A stretch of DNA of 64,000 bases from assembly GCF_042434745.1 (NCBI RefSeq), contig NZ_JBHLSS010000074.1; one strand, 5' to 3'. A model generated the notes under the pieces. It ran no database searches. It was given only the letters and a program-made list of their open reading frames with translations, and was not told the origin of the DNA. The stretch is from Azotobacter paspali. GTDB lineage: Bacteria; Pseudomonadota; Gammaproteobacteria; Pseudomonadales; Pseudomonadaceae. A program made the position numbers and the translations under genes. Below, one piece after another: positions 7,706-16,679 of the stretch (within the stretch, counting starts at the first letter, position 1; every line of letters begins with the position of its first letter).

Positions 7706-8534
7706 CGAGTATGCCTCCAAGTTGGTGTGGTGGAGGGGGCATTACGAGCAAGAGGGGCGACTGATACTTCTCGTTGCGCTACTGCGGACCAGCAAGGGTC
7801 TAGACACTCAGGACGGCCGCTCTAGCCGGAACCCTAGGGGAGGGAAGCGTCGAAATTCTTGACCTGAGCCAATGTCGCGCACGGTGCGCGATACGACGCG
7901 ACGGAAGGCACCGAGCAGGATGAGCCACTAGAAGTAGCAATGGATGGCCGGTTACGCCGGCCGGGCGGGCACTCTGTCGCCGCTGGCGTGCCTACCAGGC
8001 AAGGTGAGGGGAATAGACCCTGGCTTGCAGATTACTCGAACCGAATGCGCGCTTTACCGAGGCCGTCAGGCCCGGATAACCAACTTCTTCGTATGGCCAG
8101 CTAACGCTCTCGGCATGCCGATCTGCCGACGGCTTATCGAATAGTATCAAGAAGCCATTAAAAAGTCTTTCTATGTGGGGGCATCTAGCTTTGGAATGCT
8201 GCGAACACTGGAGTAGTGGCTGCGATCGCGCCGAAGCGAGCATGTTGAGTCGAAACATCAGGAATAGGATGCAAGTTCTAGTCTAGTCGGCTTTTCCTTG
8301 TAGATCAGTCGCTTGCCCGTCCGCTTTGAAGAGCACAGCGGGAATTGCTGTCTCGCCGACTGCCGAGAAACCCTCTCCTTAAGCATAAAAAGGCAATTAT
8401 TTTATTGACCTATGTCGATGAGGTTGTTAGTTTTTGTTTCAGAGAAGACGGAACAAACGGCGGTAACGGTGCCACGACCCGTCTCGATTCAATCGACTGG
8501 TAACGACCGCTCGTTTCGCTCTGAGGGAACCGCC
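7706..8534. other. Intergenic region of duplicated module
   Basis: No supported gene. Around 7830-7885 the sequence GCCGGAACCCTAG and then GAAATTCTTGACCTGAGCCAA closely resembles 11215-11260, the matching position in the second copy of the module, so a control element is probably conserved. An AT-rich TTATTTTATTGACC near 8400 could belong to a promoter for the gene at 8535. Confidence 0.4.
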
Positions 8535-8924
8535 ATGAAAAAATTCGGAATTCTGGCTCTGGCCATCGGCATGCTCACCGTCGGCACCGTCAACGCCGCC
8601 GAAATCGTCCGGGAAGTGACGGACGAAACCTCCGGCCAGGCTGCGGGCAGCATGAACGGCATGATGGCCGGCGCCGTCGGCGGTCCGATCGGCGCGGTAC
8701 TCGGTGCGGGCTTTGGCGCACTATTCGGCGGTTCCGGTCAGAAAGCCGTGGGTGCCAGCGAGCGCATCTACCTGGTGCGTACCGACAGCGGCGAACTCAA
8801 GGAATACCGTTCCCCGAACTACATTTTCTCTGCCGGCGACAAGGTCGTGATCCACGGCAACCGCCCGCGTCCGTACGGCTGGACCCCCGAAACCGCCGAA
8901 GACTTCGCCTACAACAGTCACTGA
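8535..8924 (+). CDS. Secreted glycine-zipper protein
   Basis: A 129-residue protein. It has a signal peptide (MKKFGILALAIGMLTVGTVN, cleavage near NAA), a Gly/Ala-rich zipper (SMNGMMAGAVGGPIGAVLGA, GFGALFGGSG) and a C-terminal domain (ERIYLVRTDSGELKEYRSPN, VVIHGNRPRPYGW). It is probably periplasmic or outer-membrane associated. No Cys lipobox is present. The ATG at 8535 was chosen because the signal peptide begins there. A decayed relative lies at 11379. Function unknown. Confidence 0.7.
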   Translation: MKKFGILALAIGMLTVGTVNAAEIVREVTDETSGQAAGSMNGMMAGAVGGPIGAVLGAGFGALFGGSGQKAVGASERIYLVRTDSGELKEYRSPNYIFSAGDKVVIHGNRPRPYGWTPETAEDFAYNSH

Positions 8925-8954
8925 TCCCTACAGCGGCCGACACGTCGAAACACT

Positions 8955-8984
8955 GAGCCCCCACACCGGCGGGGGCTCTTTTTT
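8955..8984 (+). terminator. Intrinsic terminator
   Basis: GAGCCCCC pairs with GGGGGCTC across an 8-base loop, followed by six T, 30 bp after the glycine-zipper gene. Confidence 0.85.
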
Positions 8985-8995
8985 ATGCCTGCGAT

Positions 8996-9230
8996 TCAGC
9001 CGTAAGAGTTGGAGAGGCGTTCGCCGATGGCCTGCAGCATGACCGGCAGGAAATCGCGGTGGGCGCCGAAGGGGTTGCGGATCCAATTCAGCAGCGATTC
9101 GGGAGTGAAGACGTCGGCTCCGCTGGGGATGGCCCGGAGTTGCGTTCGCCCCTGTCGTCGAAGGTCAGCACCCAGCGTTTGTCGCGGATCAGCAGGGCGG
9201 CCATGTTGTCGAGGTTTGGGAGAGCCTGTC
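8996..9230 (-). pseudogene. Degraded C-terminal gene fragment
   Basis: Two minus-strand frames join into a plausible protein end: ALPNLDNMAALLIRDKRWVL, TFDDRGE, then after a frameshift LRAIPSGADVFTPESLLNWI and RNPFGAHRDFLPVMLQAIGE. The family is not recognised. Without an N-terminus it is a remnant. Confidence 0.35.
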
Positions 9231-9383
9231 TCCCTGTGCAAGAGTCCGCGGGATGACTGGGGGCCGCTCCCTGTACCCGGATAGCGATCGATTGTCCGCA
9301 AGCCTGGACACGACGTGCAATGGTTTTGGCTTCAAGGGAGAAAACGAATGCCCCTTCCATGGGGCGCTTTCGGAACTTGGTGC

Positions 9384-10655
9384 TCAGTGGGCTTCTTCGG
9401 CCTCGACGGGATTGCTGCCATACAATGACTTTACCAGCGGTCCGATGGTTAGTCCCTGCACCAGAATCGAGACCAGCACCACGATGTAGGTGAGGGTCAG
9501 CAGCAGGTCGCGCTCCGGGCCCAGGGGCAGCGCCAAGGCCAGTGCCACCGAAACCCCGCCACGCAGGCCACCCCAAGACAGGATGCGGATGGTTCCCGGA
9601 GCCACCTGGAGTTGCACGGACTTCAGTTGGCGGATCAGAACGATCCCCGGGCCGACGGTCAGCACCCGGGCTAATAGGACAGCTCCGCCAAGCAGGATCG
9701 CTGCGACCACATGTAGCCAGGTGAAAGGAAGCACTAGCAGTTCGAGGCCGATAAGGGCGAACAGCAGGGCATTGAGAATTTCGTCGATCAGGATCCAGAA
9801 GCCATCGACATAGCGGCGCGATTCCTCGGACATGGCATGATGGCGGCCATGGTTGCCGATGATCAGACCGGCGACAACCATCACGATCGGTGCCGAAACA
9901 TGCAGTTTCGCCGCCAGCGATGCGCCGCCGAAAACCAGGGCCAATGTCAGCATGACCGATGGCTGGAATTCGTTGACCTTGGACAGCAACAGATAGACGA
10001 CATAGCCTAGCAGCAGGCCGAAGACGATCCCGCCGATGGCCTCCTTGAGAAACAACAGACTTACTTCGCCTATCGTCGGGGTGTGGCCGATCATGAGGAT
10101 GCCCAGCAGGATGCTGAACATCACCACAGCGGTTCCGTCGTTGAACAGCGATTCGCCAACGATGGTGGTCTGCAGCGGTTTAGGAGCGCCGCTACTTTTA
10201 AGAATGCCCATTACCGCGATGGGATCGGTCGGCGAGATGAGTGCACCGAACAGCAGGCAGTAAATGAAACTGACCTGCCAGCCGAATAGGGTAAAGGTGT
10301 AATGGGCCAGGCCGGCGACCACGAATGTGGCGATCAATACGCCGCCCGTGGCGAGAAAGGTGATCGGCCACTTGTAGCTACGCAAATCGTCCAGATTGAC
10401 GTGCAGGGCACCGGCAAACAGCAGCGCGGGCAGGAACCAGGTCATCAAAATGTCGGAAAAATCGATCCGGCGGATCATTTCCTGGATTTCCAGCTCGAGT
10501 ACCGGATAACCCAGCGCCGACAGGCCATAAGCGAGCAGCGAGAGGAGAAGGGCTCCAATCATGACTCCGATTGCCGGAGGGAGACGGATCAGGCGGTAGT
10601 TGAGATAAGTGAAAAGCGTTGTCAGCGCGATGAACGCCGCCGCAAGGTCCAGCAT
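9384..10655 (-). CDS. Na+/H+ antiporter, CPA1 (NhaP-type) family
   Basis: A 423-residue inner-membrane antiporter with about 12 hydrophobic segments that exchanges Na+ (or K+) for H+. The CPA1 signatures are present: FLPALLFAGALHVNLDDLR, GALISPTDPIAVMGILK and GESLFNDGTAVVMFS with the Asn-Asp pair of the ion site. The ATG at 10653-10655 with a GAGGAA site is preferred over a start 11 codons upstream. It is transcribed alone and lies between the two copies of the duplicated module. Confidence 0.88.
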   Translation of the reverse strand: MLDLAAAFIALTTLFTYLNYRLIRLPPAIGVMIGALLLSLLAYGLSALGYPVLELEIQEMIRRIDFSDILMTWFLPALLFAGALHVNLDDLRSYKWPITFLATGGVLIATFVVAGLAHYTFTLFGWQVSFIYCLLFGALISPTDPIAVMGILKSSGAPKPLQTTIVGESLFNDGTAVVMFSILLGILMIGHTPTIGEVSLLFLKEAIGGIVFGLLLGYVVYLLLSKVNEFQPSVMLTLALVFGGASLAAKLHVSAPIVMVVAGLIIGNHGRHHAMSEESRRYVDGFWILIDEILNALLFALIGLELLVLPFTWLHVVAAILLGGAVLLARVLTVGPGIVLIRQLKSVQLQVAPGTIRILSWGGLRGGVSVALALALPLGPERDLLLTLTYIVVLVSILVQGLTIGPLVKSLYGSNPVEAEEAH

Positions 10656-10692
10656 TGAGCATTTCCTCTTAGATAGTTCGCTAAACATTATC

Positions 10693-11109
10693 TTATGTAT
10701 TCATGTTTTTTTCATATAAAACCGTCGGGTAATCAGATAAAGGAATGGCCCGGACCGGGCAGGCAGGATCGCCGGAGGTTGGAAACGGGTGACTGCGATC
10801 ACGCCGAGAACATAGTCGGAAAGTGGAAATAGCCAGGCGGATACCGGGATTGAATCCGGGGCCGGACGCTGGGGGAAGACAGGGACTATCGTCCTGTCGC
10901 GTATCGGGCGCGTGCTCGGCAAGGGTTTTTAGCCTTCGCTCATCTTGTTGCGGCGTGATCGGCCGGGGTTCGTTCGTATTTTCTTCTGGATCGGGACCGG
11001 TCTTGGCTTGCAGAACATGGGCTATCAGTTCCATGAATAGATCCATCACCATGGTGGACAGGATCAAGTAGACCAGAATGGAAATCATGAGCATCAGGGG
11101 GCTATTCAT
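10693..11109 (-). CDS. Small membrane-anchored protein (copy B of duplicated module)
   Basis: A 138-residue protein of unknown function. The membrane helix (MLMISILVYLILSTMVMDLF) leads into MELIAHVLQAKTGPDPEEN, then a polar tail. A GGAGG site precedes the ATG at 11107-11109. Resemblance to the protein at 7358-7705, in sequence, ribosome site and flanking DNA, shows they arose by duplication. A GGGTGACTG-GATCACG motif lies under the tails of both copies. Confidence 0.5.
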   Translation of the reverse strand: MNSPLMLMISILVYLILSTMVMDLFMELIAHVLQAKTGPDPEENTNEPRPITPQQDERRLKTLAEHAPDTRQDDSPCLPPASGPGFNPGIRLAISTFRLCSRRDRSHPFPTSGDPACPVRAIPLSDYPTVLYEKNMNT

Positions 11110-11378
11110 CCGTGTGCCTCCAGGCCTGGCTTGATGGGGGAGTGGGCGGGCAAGGGCGGCGGTCAACGTCGTTGTGCTGCGCAGGTCAGGCACATAGTAC
11201 AGGGCTGTCCGAGCCGGCACCCTACGGTACCCTGAGTACGGAATTTTTGACTTGAGCCAATACTCGACCGATGTACGCAAGCGATGTGATTGAAGTCAAT
11301 GCGCGGTAGAAGCCGGGCGAGAGAGGTGCGTGGGCGGGCGAGGCCATCGGTCCCGGGCACTTCGCAGGCAGATACCGG

Positions 11379-11640
11379 ATGGGATACGAAGCCGACATCA
11401 TTATTTCCCACCGAAAACCGGTCGCTGTCGGCGTGCCGTTCGGCGGTTCCGGTCAGGAGGTGCCGGGTGGTAACGACCGCGTCTGCATCGTGCGCACCGA
11501 CAACGGCGAACCGGAGAAGCGCCGCTTGCCAGATCACGTCTCCGCTATCAGCGATCAGCCGGAGATCCAAGGCAATCGTCCGCGCTCGCTGGATTTGACG
11601 TCGTCCGGCTCGCCTTCGACGGGCAGGCCATGGCTGATCC
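11379..11640 (+). pseudogene. Decayed copy of the glycine-zipper protein
   Basis: The frame contains VPFGGSGQEVPGG, DRVCIVRTDNGEPEKRRLP and IQGNRPRSLDLTSS, matching ALFGGSGQKAVGA, ERIYLVRTDSGELKEYRSPN and IHGNRPRPYGWT of the gene at 8535. The signal peptide and Gly-rich zipper are gone and the end runs into unrelated sequence. It is the second half of the duplicated module. Confidence 0.6.
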
Positions 11641-11748
11641 CGCTCTTGCTGTGTGCTTGCCACATAACCTTGGTTAGGGCAGGATTTTCGCGCTGTGAGT
11701 GCCTATCCGCCTGTTTCGACGGGCCAACCTCACTATCACGGAGAGAAT

Positions 11749-11991
11749 ATGAATAATAAAGGTGCCGATGTTGCTGTTTACGTGCAGAAGTACAAAGGAT
11801 TCGATATGGCTGTCGAGCCATACCGCGGGCTGGAGCGGAAGTGGACCATCCGAGCCAGCGTGCGTCGGGACAAGGAAATGTTCACCTCCCGAAAAACCGA
11901 TATCGATTGTTCCTGGGATTGCATCGAGGCGGCCTGCGAAGCCGGGTTCCGGCATTGCCGCGCGCTCATCGACAGGCTGGCCCGGCATTGA
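11749..11991 (+). CDS. Small hypothetical protein
   Basis: An 80-residue polar protein beginning MNNKGADVAVYVQKYKGFDM at an ATG with a GGAGAG ribosome site. It has a C-terminal helix rich in Cys/Ala (DCIEAACEAGFRHCRALIDR). No membrane segment or signal peptide is present. I do not recognise it with confidence. The ribosome site and sensible composition support it as real. Confidence 0.5.
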   Translation: MNNKGADVAVYVQKYKGFDMAVEPYRGLERKWTIRASVRRDKEMFTSRKTDIDCSWDCIEAACEAGFRHCRALIDRLARH

Positions 11992-12890
11992 CGACAGGTA
12001 TTTCCTGCCACCATCTCCCGCCATTGCGGCTCTGGCCCGGGGCCTAGCTGCATAGCGATGACCAGCAGGGCCGGGGCGCAGGCGCCTTCCTGCCGTCCGG
12101 GGTCTGGTTCGATATCGCCAAAGCGGGCGATGACCGGGCCCCGTTACCACGAATATGCACCTGTGAAGTCCTGTCTTCAGTCCACGAGTGTCATGCGGAG
12201 ATGGCTTACTTCGGGTGTTGCAACCGGAATATGCGAAGTTCTCGATCCAGCATCCGCCCGCATTCCATTTTCGTCGATGGTGAGTATGGATGAGGATGAA
12301 TTCCAGAGTCCACAAGTCATGTATTGTTCATCGAGCGATATTATCTGGCACCAAGGAGATAAATATCGGTCACGAGGGGACGTGCATCGCCGATGCGAGA
12401 GGCTGCCTTGGTTGCCGATGCCGAACCTTTTCCTACTTGTTTCGATGGGATGGAACCGGAGTTGCATCCAGCTTGCCGTTTCGAGGTCTTGAACCTTTCG
12501 GCGCAGCCAGGCAATGAGTTGCGTGGCCAAGATTGTTTGCAGATGTTTCTGCCAGGGGTGGTGTCGCTCATTCTCTGGTTGTAGAGTCCAGCAGGAGCAT
12601 GCCGCCGGCTGGTTGCGCTTGCGATAAGAAATTCGTCGACGAAAGCAAGGATCGTCTTGTGTTTGGCTGGTTGCGTATGAATTCTCGGAAAATACTGCTT
12701 CGAAGCAGGGGAATGCGTTGGCTCACCGGCTAGCATGGATTGAGGCATAGGTCGTAGGTAACATCCTTGACGTGTATCAATTCGTTAATCATTAATAGCG
12801 CTACCTGTCGACAGGACATGGGGTTGCAGTGATATCGAGCTACCGTTCGATGGTCGAATCCTCATTGTTCTTCTTAATCGAGATGCACTT
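11992..12890. other. Intergenic region, no supported gene
   Basis: About 900 bp of less GC-rich sequence. Several frames are open on both strands, but none has a recognisable motif, ribosome site or plausible protein composition. It may be old decayed DNA. Confidence 0.5.
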
Positions 12891-13811
12891 GTGTCGAACG
12901 CCTTTATCCGAAAAAGCCAATACCTGATTAAAACACTCACCTATGTTGGCTGGTCGCTGTTCTGGCTGTTGCTGTGGGATATCTTCATCACCGTGTATTA
13001 CATGCTCATGCTGAGTCCGAGCATAGATCTCCCTTCGATGCCACTGACACTACTCGGCTCGGCGCTGGTGGTGTTGACCAGTTTTCGCAACTCCAGTGCC
13101 TACAACCGCTGGTGGGAGGCGCGAACCCTGTGGGGCACCATGACCAACAACTCGCGCAGCTTCGCGCGCCAAGTGCTCACCCTGATCGACGATGCCTATG
13201 GCATGAACCCGGTCAAGGCCGTACTGCTGCGTCGCCACGTGGCCTACGTGAAGGCCCTCTCGGCGCACCTGAAGGGCGCGCCCAGCGGCGAGGATGTCCA
13301 GGCGCTGATCCCGGCCGAGGAATTCGACCGGCGCCACCACACCAACAACTTCCCCAACGACATCCTGAACGGTTCCGCAGCCCTGCTGGCCAAGGAGTAT
13401 AAAGCCGGGCGGCTGGACAGCATGCGCCTGTCCCGCTTGGAGTCGACTATGGTAGTGCTGTCCGACTGTCAGGGCGGCATGGAGCGGATCGCCAATACGC
13501 CGCTGCCGTATCCCTATGTGTACTTTCCGCGGCTGTTCATCTCCCTGTTCTGCCTGATCATGCCGATCGGCCTGCTGGAAACCCTCGGCTGGTATACGCC
13601 GTTGGCCTCGACGGTGGCGGGCTTCATGCTGTTGGCCATCGAAAGGGTCGGCAGCGACCTGCAGAGTCCCTTCCGCAACAGCGAACACCGCATCCAGACC
13701 GAAGCCTTGTGCCAGAACATCGAGCGCAACCTGGAGTCGATGCTGCGCGATGCCACCGCGGAGCGCTCGCCCGAACTGGTTCCGGTGGGCAGCGAGCTGA
13801 AGCGCCTCTGA
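12891..13811 (+). CDS. Bestrophin family (UPF0187) channel-like protein
   Basis: A 306-residue inner-membrane protein. Typical segments are an early double helix (LTYVGWSLFWLLLWDIFITV, YYMLML), LGSALVVLTSFRNSSAYNRW, WEARTLWGTMTNNSRSFARQ and PYPYVYFPRLFISLFCLIMP. Bacterial bestrophins form pentameric ion channels. Which ion this one conducts is unknown. The start is a GTG at 12891. It is transcribed alone, convergent with the sulfate operon. Confidence 0.88.
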   Translation: MSNAFIRKSQYLIKTLTYVGWSLFWLLLWDIFITVYYMLMLSPSIDLPSMPLTLLGSALVVLTSFRNSSAYNRWWEARTLWGTMTNNSRSFARQVLTLIDDAYGMNPVKAVLLRRHVAYVKALSAHLKGAPSGEDVQALIPAEEFDRRHHTNNFPNDILNGSAALLAKEYKAGRLDSMRLSRLESTMVVLSDCQGGMERIANTPLPYPYVYFPRLFISLFCLIMPIGLLETLGWYTPLASTVAGFMLLAIERVGSDLQSPFRNSEHRIQTEALCQNIERNLESMLRDATAERSPELVPVGSELKRL

Positions 13812-13830
13812 CGGGCGGTTACCGCAGCAT

Positions 13831-13863
13831 GAAAAAACGGGCGGGGTGATCTACCCCGCCCGT
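13831..13863 (-). terminator. Terminator of the sulfate transport operon
   Basis: ACGGGCGGGGT and ACCCCGCCCGT form a perfect 11-bp stem. On the minus strand it is followed by six T, placing a strong intrinsic terminator 57 bp after cysA. It could also slow plus-strand transcripts from the bestrophin gene. Confidence 0.85.
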
Positions 13864-13919
13864 CGTGTTTCCAGGAGAGTTCCCCGCCCGGCCCATGCCA
13901 TCCGGGCTGGGCGGGAGCT

Positions 13920-14891
13920 TCAGGCGTTCGCCTTGGGCTTGATGAACAGCCGCTCCCCGCGCTCCAAACCGACCAGAGTGTTGTGATCCTTGACCACTTC
14001 CGCCTCGATCAGCTCGTTCTGACCATCGACCTTGAGGGTCACCCGGGTGATGGCGCCGAGCGGGCGGATATCGCGCACTTCGGCGCCGTGGTATTCGGCC
14101 ACCGCCTCGCGGGACAGCAGAACCTCGTGAGGGCGGAACAGGATTTGCCCGCCCTCTAGATGCAGGCGGTTGGAGTCGCCAAGAAAGTGGTAAACGAAAT
14201 CGCTCGCCGGATGCTCGTAGACCTCGCCCGGTGCGCCGATCTGCTCGATCACCCCCTTGTTCATTACCACGATGCGATCGGCCACCTCCATAGCTTCCTC
14301 CTGGTCGTGGGTGACGAACACCGAGGTCAGGTTGATCTCCTCGTGCAGGCGCGCCAGCCAGCGGCGCAACTCCTTGCGCACCTTGGCATCGAGCGCCCCG
14401 AAGGGCTCGTCGAGCAGCAGAATCTTCGGCTCCACCGCCAACGCGCGGGCGAGAGCGATGCGCTGGCGCTGGCCGCCGGACAACTGTTCGGGATAGCGGT
14501 CGGCCAGCCAGTCGAGCTGCACCATGGCCAGCAACTCATGGACCTTGTCGGCGATGATCTGCTCGCTCGGTCGCTCGCGCTTGGGCTTCATGCGCAGGCC
14601 GAAGGCAACGTTGTCGAACACCGTCATGTGGCGGAACAGCGCATAGTGCTGGAATACGAAGCCGACGTTGCGATCGCGTACGTCATGGCCGGAAACGTCC
14701 TCGCCGTGGAAGGCGATGCTGCCGCTGTCCGGAGTTTCCAGGCCGGCGATGATCCGCAGCAGAGTGGTCTTGCCGCAGCCGGAGGGACCGAGCAGGGCGA
14801 CCAGTTCGCCGCTGTGGATGTCCAGGTTGATGTCGTTGAGGGCCTGGAAGGCGCCGAAGTGTTTGCTGACGTTGCGGATTTCGATGGACAT
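13920..14891 (-). CDS. cysA: Sulfate/thiosulfate ABC transporter ATPase CysA
   Basis: A 323-residue cytoplasmic ATPase that energises sulfate import. Walker A GPSGCGKTTLL, signature LSGGQRQRIALARAL, Walker B ILLLDEPFGALD and the H-loop VFVTHDQEEAM are intact. A C-terminal TOBE-like domain follows, with FRPHEVLLSRE typical of CysA. It is the last gene of oscA-sbp-cysT-cysW-cysA, starting 3 bp past the cysW stop. In this family the operon is normally switched on by sulfur limitation through CysB. Confidence 0.95.
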   Translation of the reverse strand: MSIEIRNVSKHFGAFQALNDINLDIHSGELVALLGPSGCGKTTLLRIIAGLETPDSGSIAFHGEDVSGHDVRDRNVGFVFQHYALFRHMTVFDNVAFGLRMKPKRERPSEQIIADKVHELLAMVQLDWLADRYPEQLSGGQRQRIALARALAVEPKILLLDEPFGALDAKVRKELRRWLARLHEEINLTSVFVTHDQEEAMEVADRIVVMNKGVIEQIGAPGEVYEHPASDFVYHFLGDSNRLHLEGGQILFRPHEVLLSREAVAEYHGAEVRDIRPLGAITRVTLKVDGQNELIEAEVVKDHNTLVGLERGERLFIKPKANA

Positions 14892-14894
14892 GGC

Positions 14895-15767
14895 TTACTC
14901 CTCGGCAGCATCGGACTTGAGGCGGGACAGACGGGCTTCGCTCCACTGCTTGAGCAGCAGGATGATCAGCGCCAGGACCAGCAGCAGGCTGGCGACGCTG
15001 AAAGCGGCGACGTGGTTGTACTCGTTGTAGAGAATCTCGACGTGCAGCGGCAGGGTGTTGGTGAAACCGCGAATGTGACCGGAAACCACCGACACCGCAC
15101 CGAATTCGCCGAGGGCGCGGGCGGTGCAGAGCACCACGCCGTAGATCAGGCCCCACTTGATGTTTGGCAGGGTGACGTACCAGAACATCTGCCAGCCGTT
15201 GGCGCCGAGCAGGTGCGCAGCTTCCTCTTCCTGACTGCCCTGTTCCTGCATCAGCGGGATCAACTCGCGGGCGACGAAGGGCAGGGTGACGAAGATGGTC
15301 GCCAGGACGATGCCGGGCAGGGCGAAAATGATCTGGATGTCGTGCTCGCTCAGCCAGTCGCCGAACAGGCCCTGGGCGCCGAACAGCAGCACGTAGATCA
15401 GGCCGGCGATCACCGGCGAAACCGAGAACGGTAGATCGATCAGGGTCACCAGCAGGGTCTTGCCGGGAAACTCGTACTTGCTCACGCACCAGGCGGCGGC
15501 CAGGCCGAACACCAAGTTGAGCGGTACCGAGATGCCCACGGCGAGCAGGGTCAGCTTGAGGGCGGAGATGGCGTCCGGTTCCAGCAAGGCGTCGAAGAAG
15601 GCCCCGAAGCCGAGCTTGAGCGCCTCGCTCAGCACGATGTAGAGCGGCAGCAGCAGGAACACGGCGAACACCAGCCAGGCGGCGGCGATCAGCAGGCGGC
15701 GGCCGAGGACGTTACCGCGGCGGGCGGCATTGGCGGAAGCGGCCGCGTTCAAGGTTATGGATGACAT
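14895..15767 (-). CDS. cysW: Sulfate ABC transporter permease CysW
   Basis: A 290-residue permease with six predicted helices. The EAA loop, which contacts CysA, reads EEEAAHLLGANGWQMFWYVT. Other family stretches are DLPFSVSPVIAGLIYVLLFG and ALGEFGAVSVVSGHIRG. It pairs with CysT to form the sulfate pore. It sits between cysT (10-bp gap) and cysA. The ATG at 15765-15767 is preceded by GAGG. Confidence 0.95.
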   Translation of the reverse strand: MSSITLNAAASANAARRGNVLGRRLLIAAAWLVFAVFLLLPLYIVLSEALKLGFGAFFDALLEPDAISALKLTLLAVGISVPLNLVFGLAAAWCVSKYEFPGKTLLVTLIDLPFSVSPVIAGLIYVLLFGAQGLFGDWLSEHDIQIIFALPGIVLATIFVTLPFVARELIPLMQEQGSQEEEAAHLLGANGWQMFWYVTLPNIKWGLIYGVVLCTARALGEFGAVSVVSGHIRGFTNTLPLHVEILYNEYNHVAAFSVASLLLVLALIILLLKQWSEARLSRLKSDAAEE

Positions 15768-15777
15768 GGCGGCCTCC

Positions 15778-16602
15778 TCAGCGGATTGCGATGCGGCGCT
15801 GCAGCAGGTTAAGCGGCAACAGTAGGGCGAAGGCCACCACCAGCATCAGCACGCCGATGCTGGTGGCGCCGGTGTAATCGTACTGGTCGAGCTTGACCAT
15901 GATCAGCAGCGGCAGTATCTCGGTCTTGCCGGGCATGTTGCCGGCGATGAAGATCACCGAGCCGTACTCGCCGATGCCGCGTGCGAAGGCCAGGCCGAAA
16001 CCGGTCAGCCAAGCCGGCAGCAGCGCCGGCAGCAACACGTGCTGGAAGGCTTGCCAGGGGCTGGCGCCGAGGCAGGCGGCCGCCTCCTCGACTTCGCGCG
16101 GAATGTCCGCCAGCACCGGTTGCAGGGTGCGTACCACGAAGGGCAGGGTGATGAAGGTCAGCGCCAGGGCGATGCCCAGCGGGGTATAGGCGATCTTCAG
16201 GCCGAACTCGCCGGCGAGCTGGCCGACCGGCCCGGCCGGCGCGTAGAGCGCGGTCAGGGCGATGCCGGCCACCGCGGTGGGCAGGGCGAACGGCAAGTCG
16301 ATCATCGCGTCGATGATTTTGCGGCCGGGGAACGGATAGCGCACCAGCACCCAGGCCAGCAGGGTGCCGATCACGCCGTTGAGCAGCGCGGCAACGAGGG
16401 CAGTACCGAAGCTGAGCTTGAGCGCGGCCAGTACCCGTGGCGCGGAGATGACTTCCCAGAACTGCGCCCAGGTGAGTTGAGATGCGTGGACGAACATGGC
16501 GCCTAGGGGAATCAGCACCAACAGACTGAGATACACCAGGGTGTAACCCAGCGTCAGCCCGAAGCCGGGTATGACGGGGGATATGCGGAGGGACATGGAC
16601 AT
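15778..16602 (-). CDS. cysT: Sulfate ABC transporter permease CysT (CysU)
   Basis: A permease of 272-274 residues partnering CysW. Its EAA loop is VEEAAACLGASPWQAFQHVL, and DLPFALPTAVAGIALTALYA and RGIGEYGSVIFIAGNMPGK are family landmarks. Two Met codons lie close together (16602 and 16596), and the second has better spacing from the GAGAG site. It follows sbp by about 75 bp. Confidence 0.95.
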   Translation of the reverse strand: MSMSLRISPVIPGFGLTLGYTLVYLSLLVLIPLGAMFVHASQLTWAQFWEVISAPRVLAALKLSFGTALVAALLNGVIGTLLAWVLVRYPFPGRKIIDAMIDLPFALPTAVAGIALTALYAPAGPVGQLAGEFGLKIAYTPLGIALALTFITLPFVVRTLQPVLADIPREVEEAAACLGASPWQAFQHVLLPALLPAWLTGFGLAFARGIGEYGSVIFIAGNMPGKTEILPLLIMVKLDQYDYTGATSIGVLMLVVAFALLLPLNLLQRRIAIR

Positions 16603-16679
16603 CTCTCGAATGACTGACAAAGCATCGAGCCACAAGCCGGACTCGTCCGGCTTGTGGCAAGGCCTGCCTGGTTATGGGT

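Noticed and set aside
11992..12890. Several open frames of 60-140 codons on both strands
   Set aside because: No motif, ribosome site or plausible protein character. I could not support any of them.
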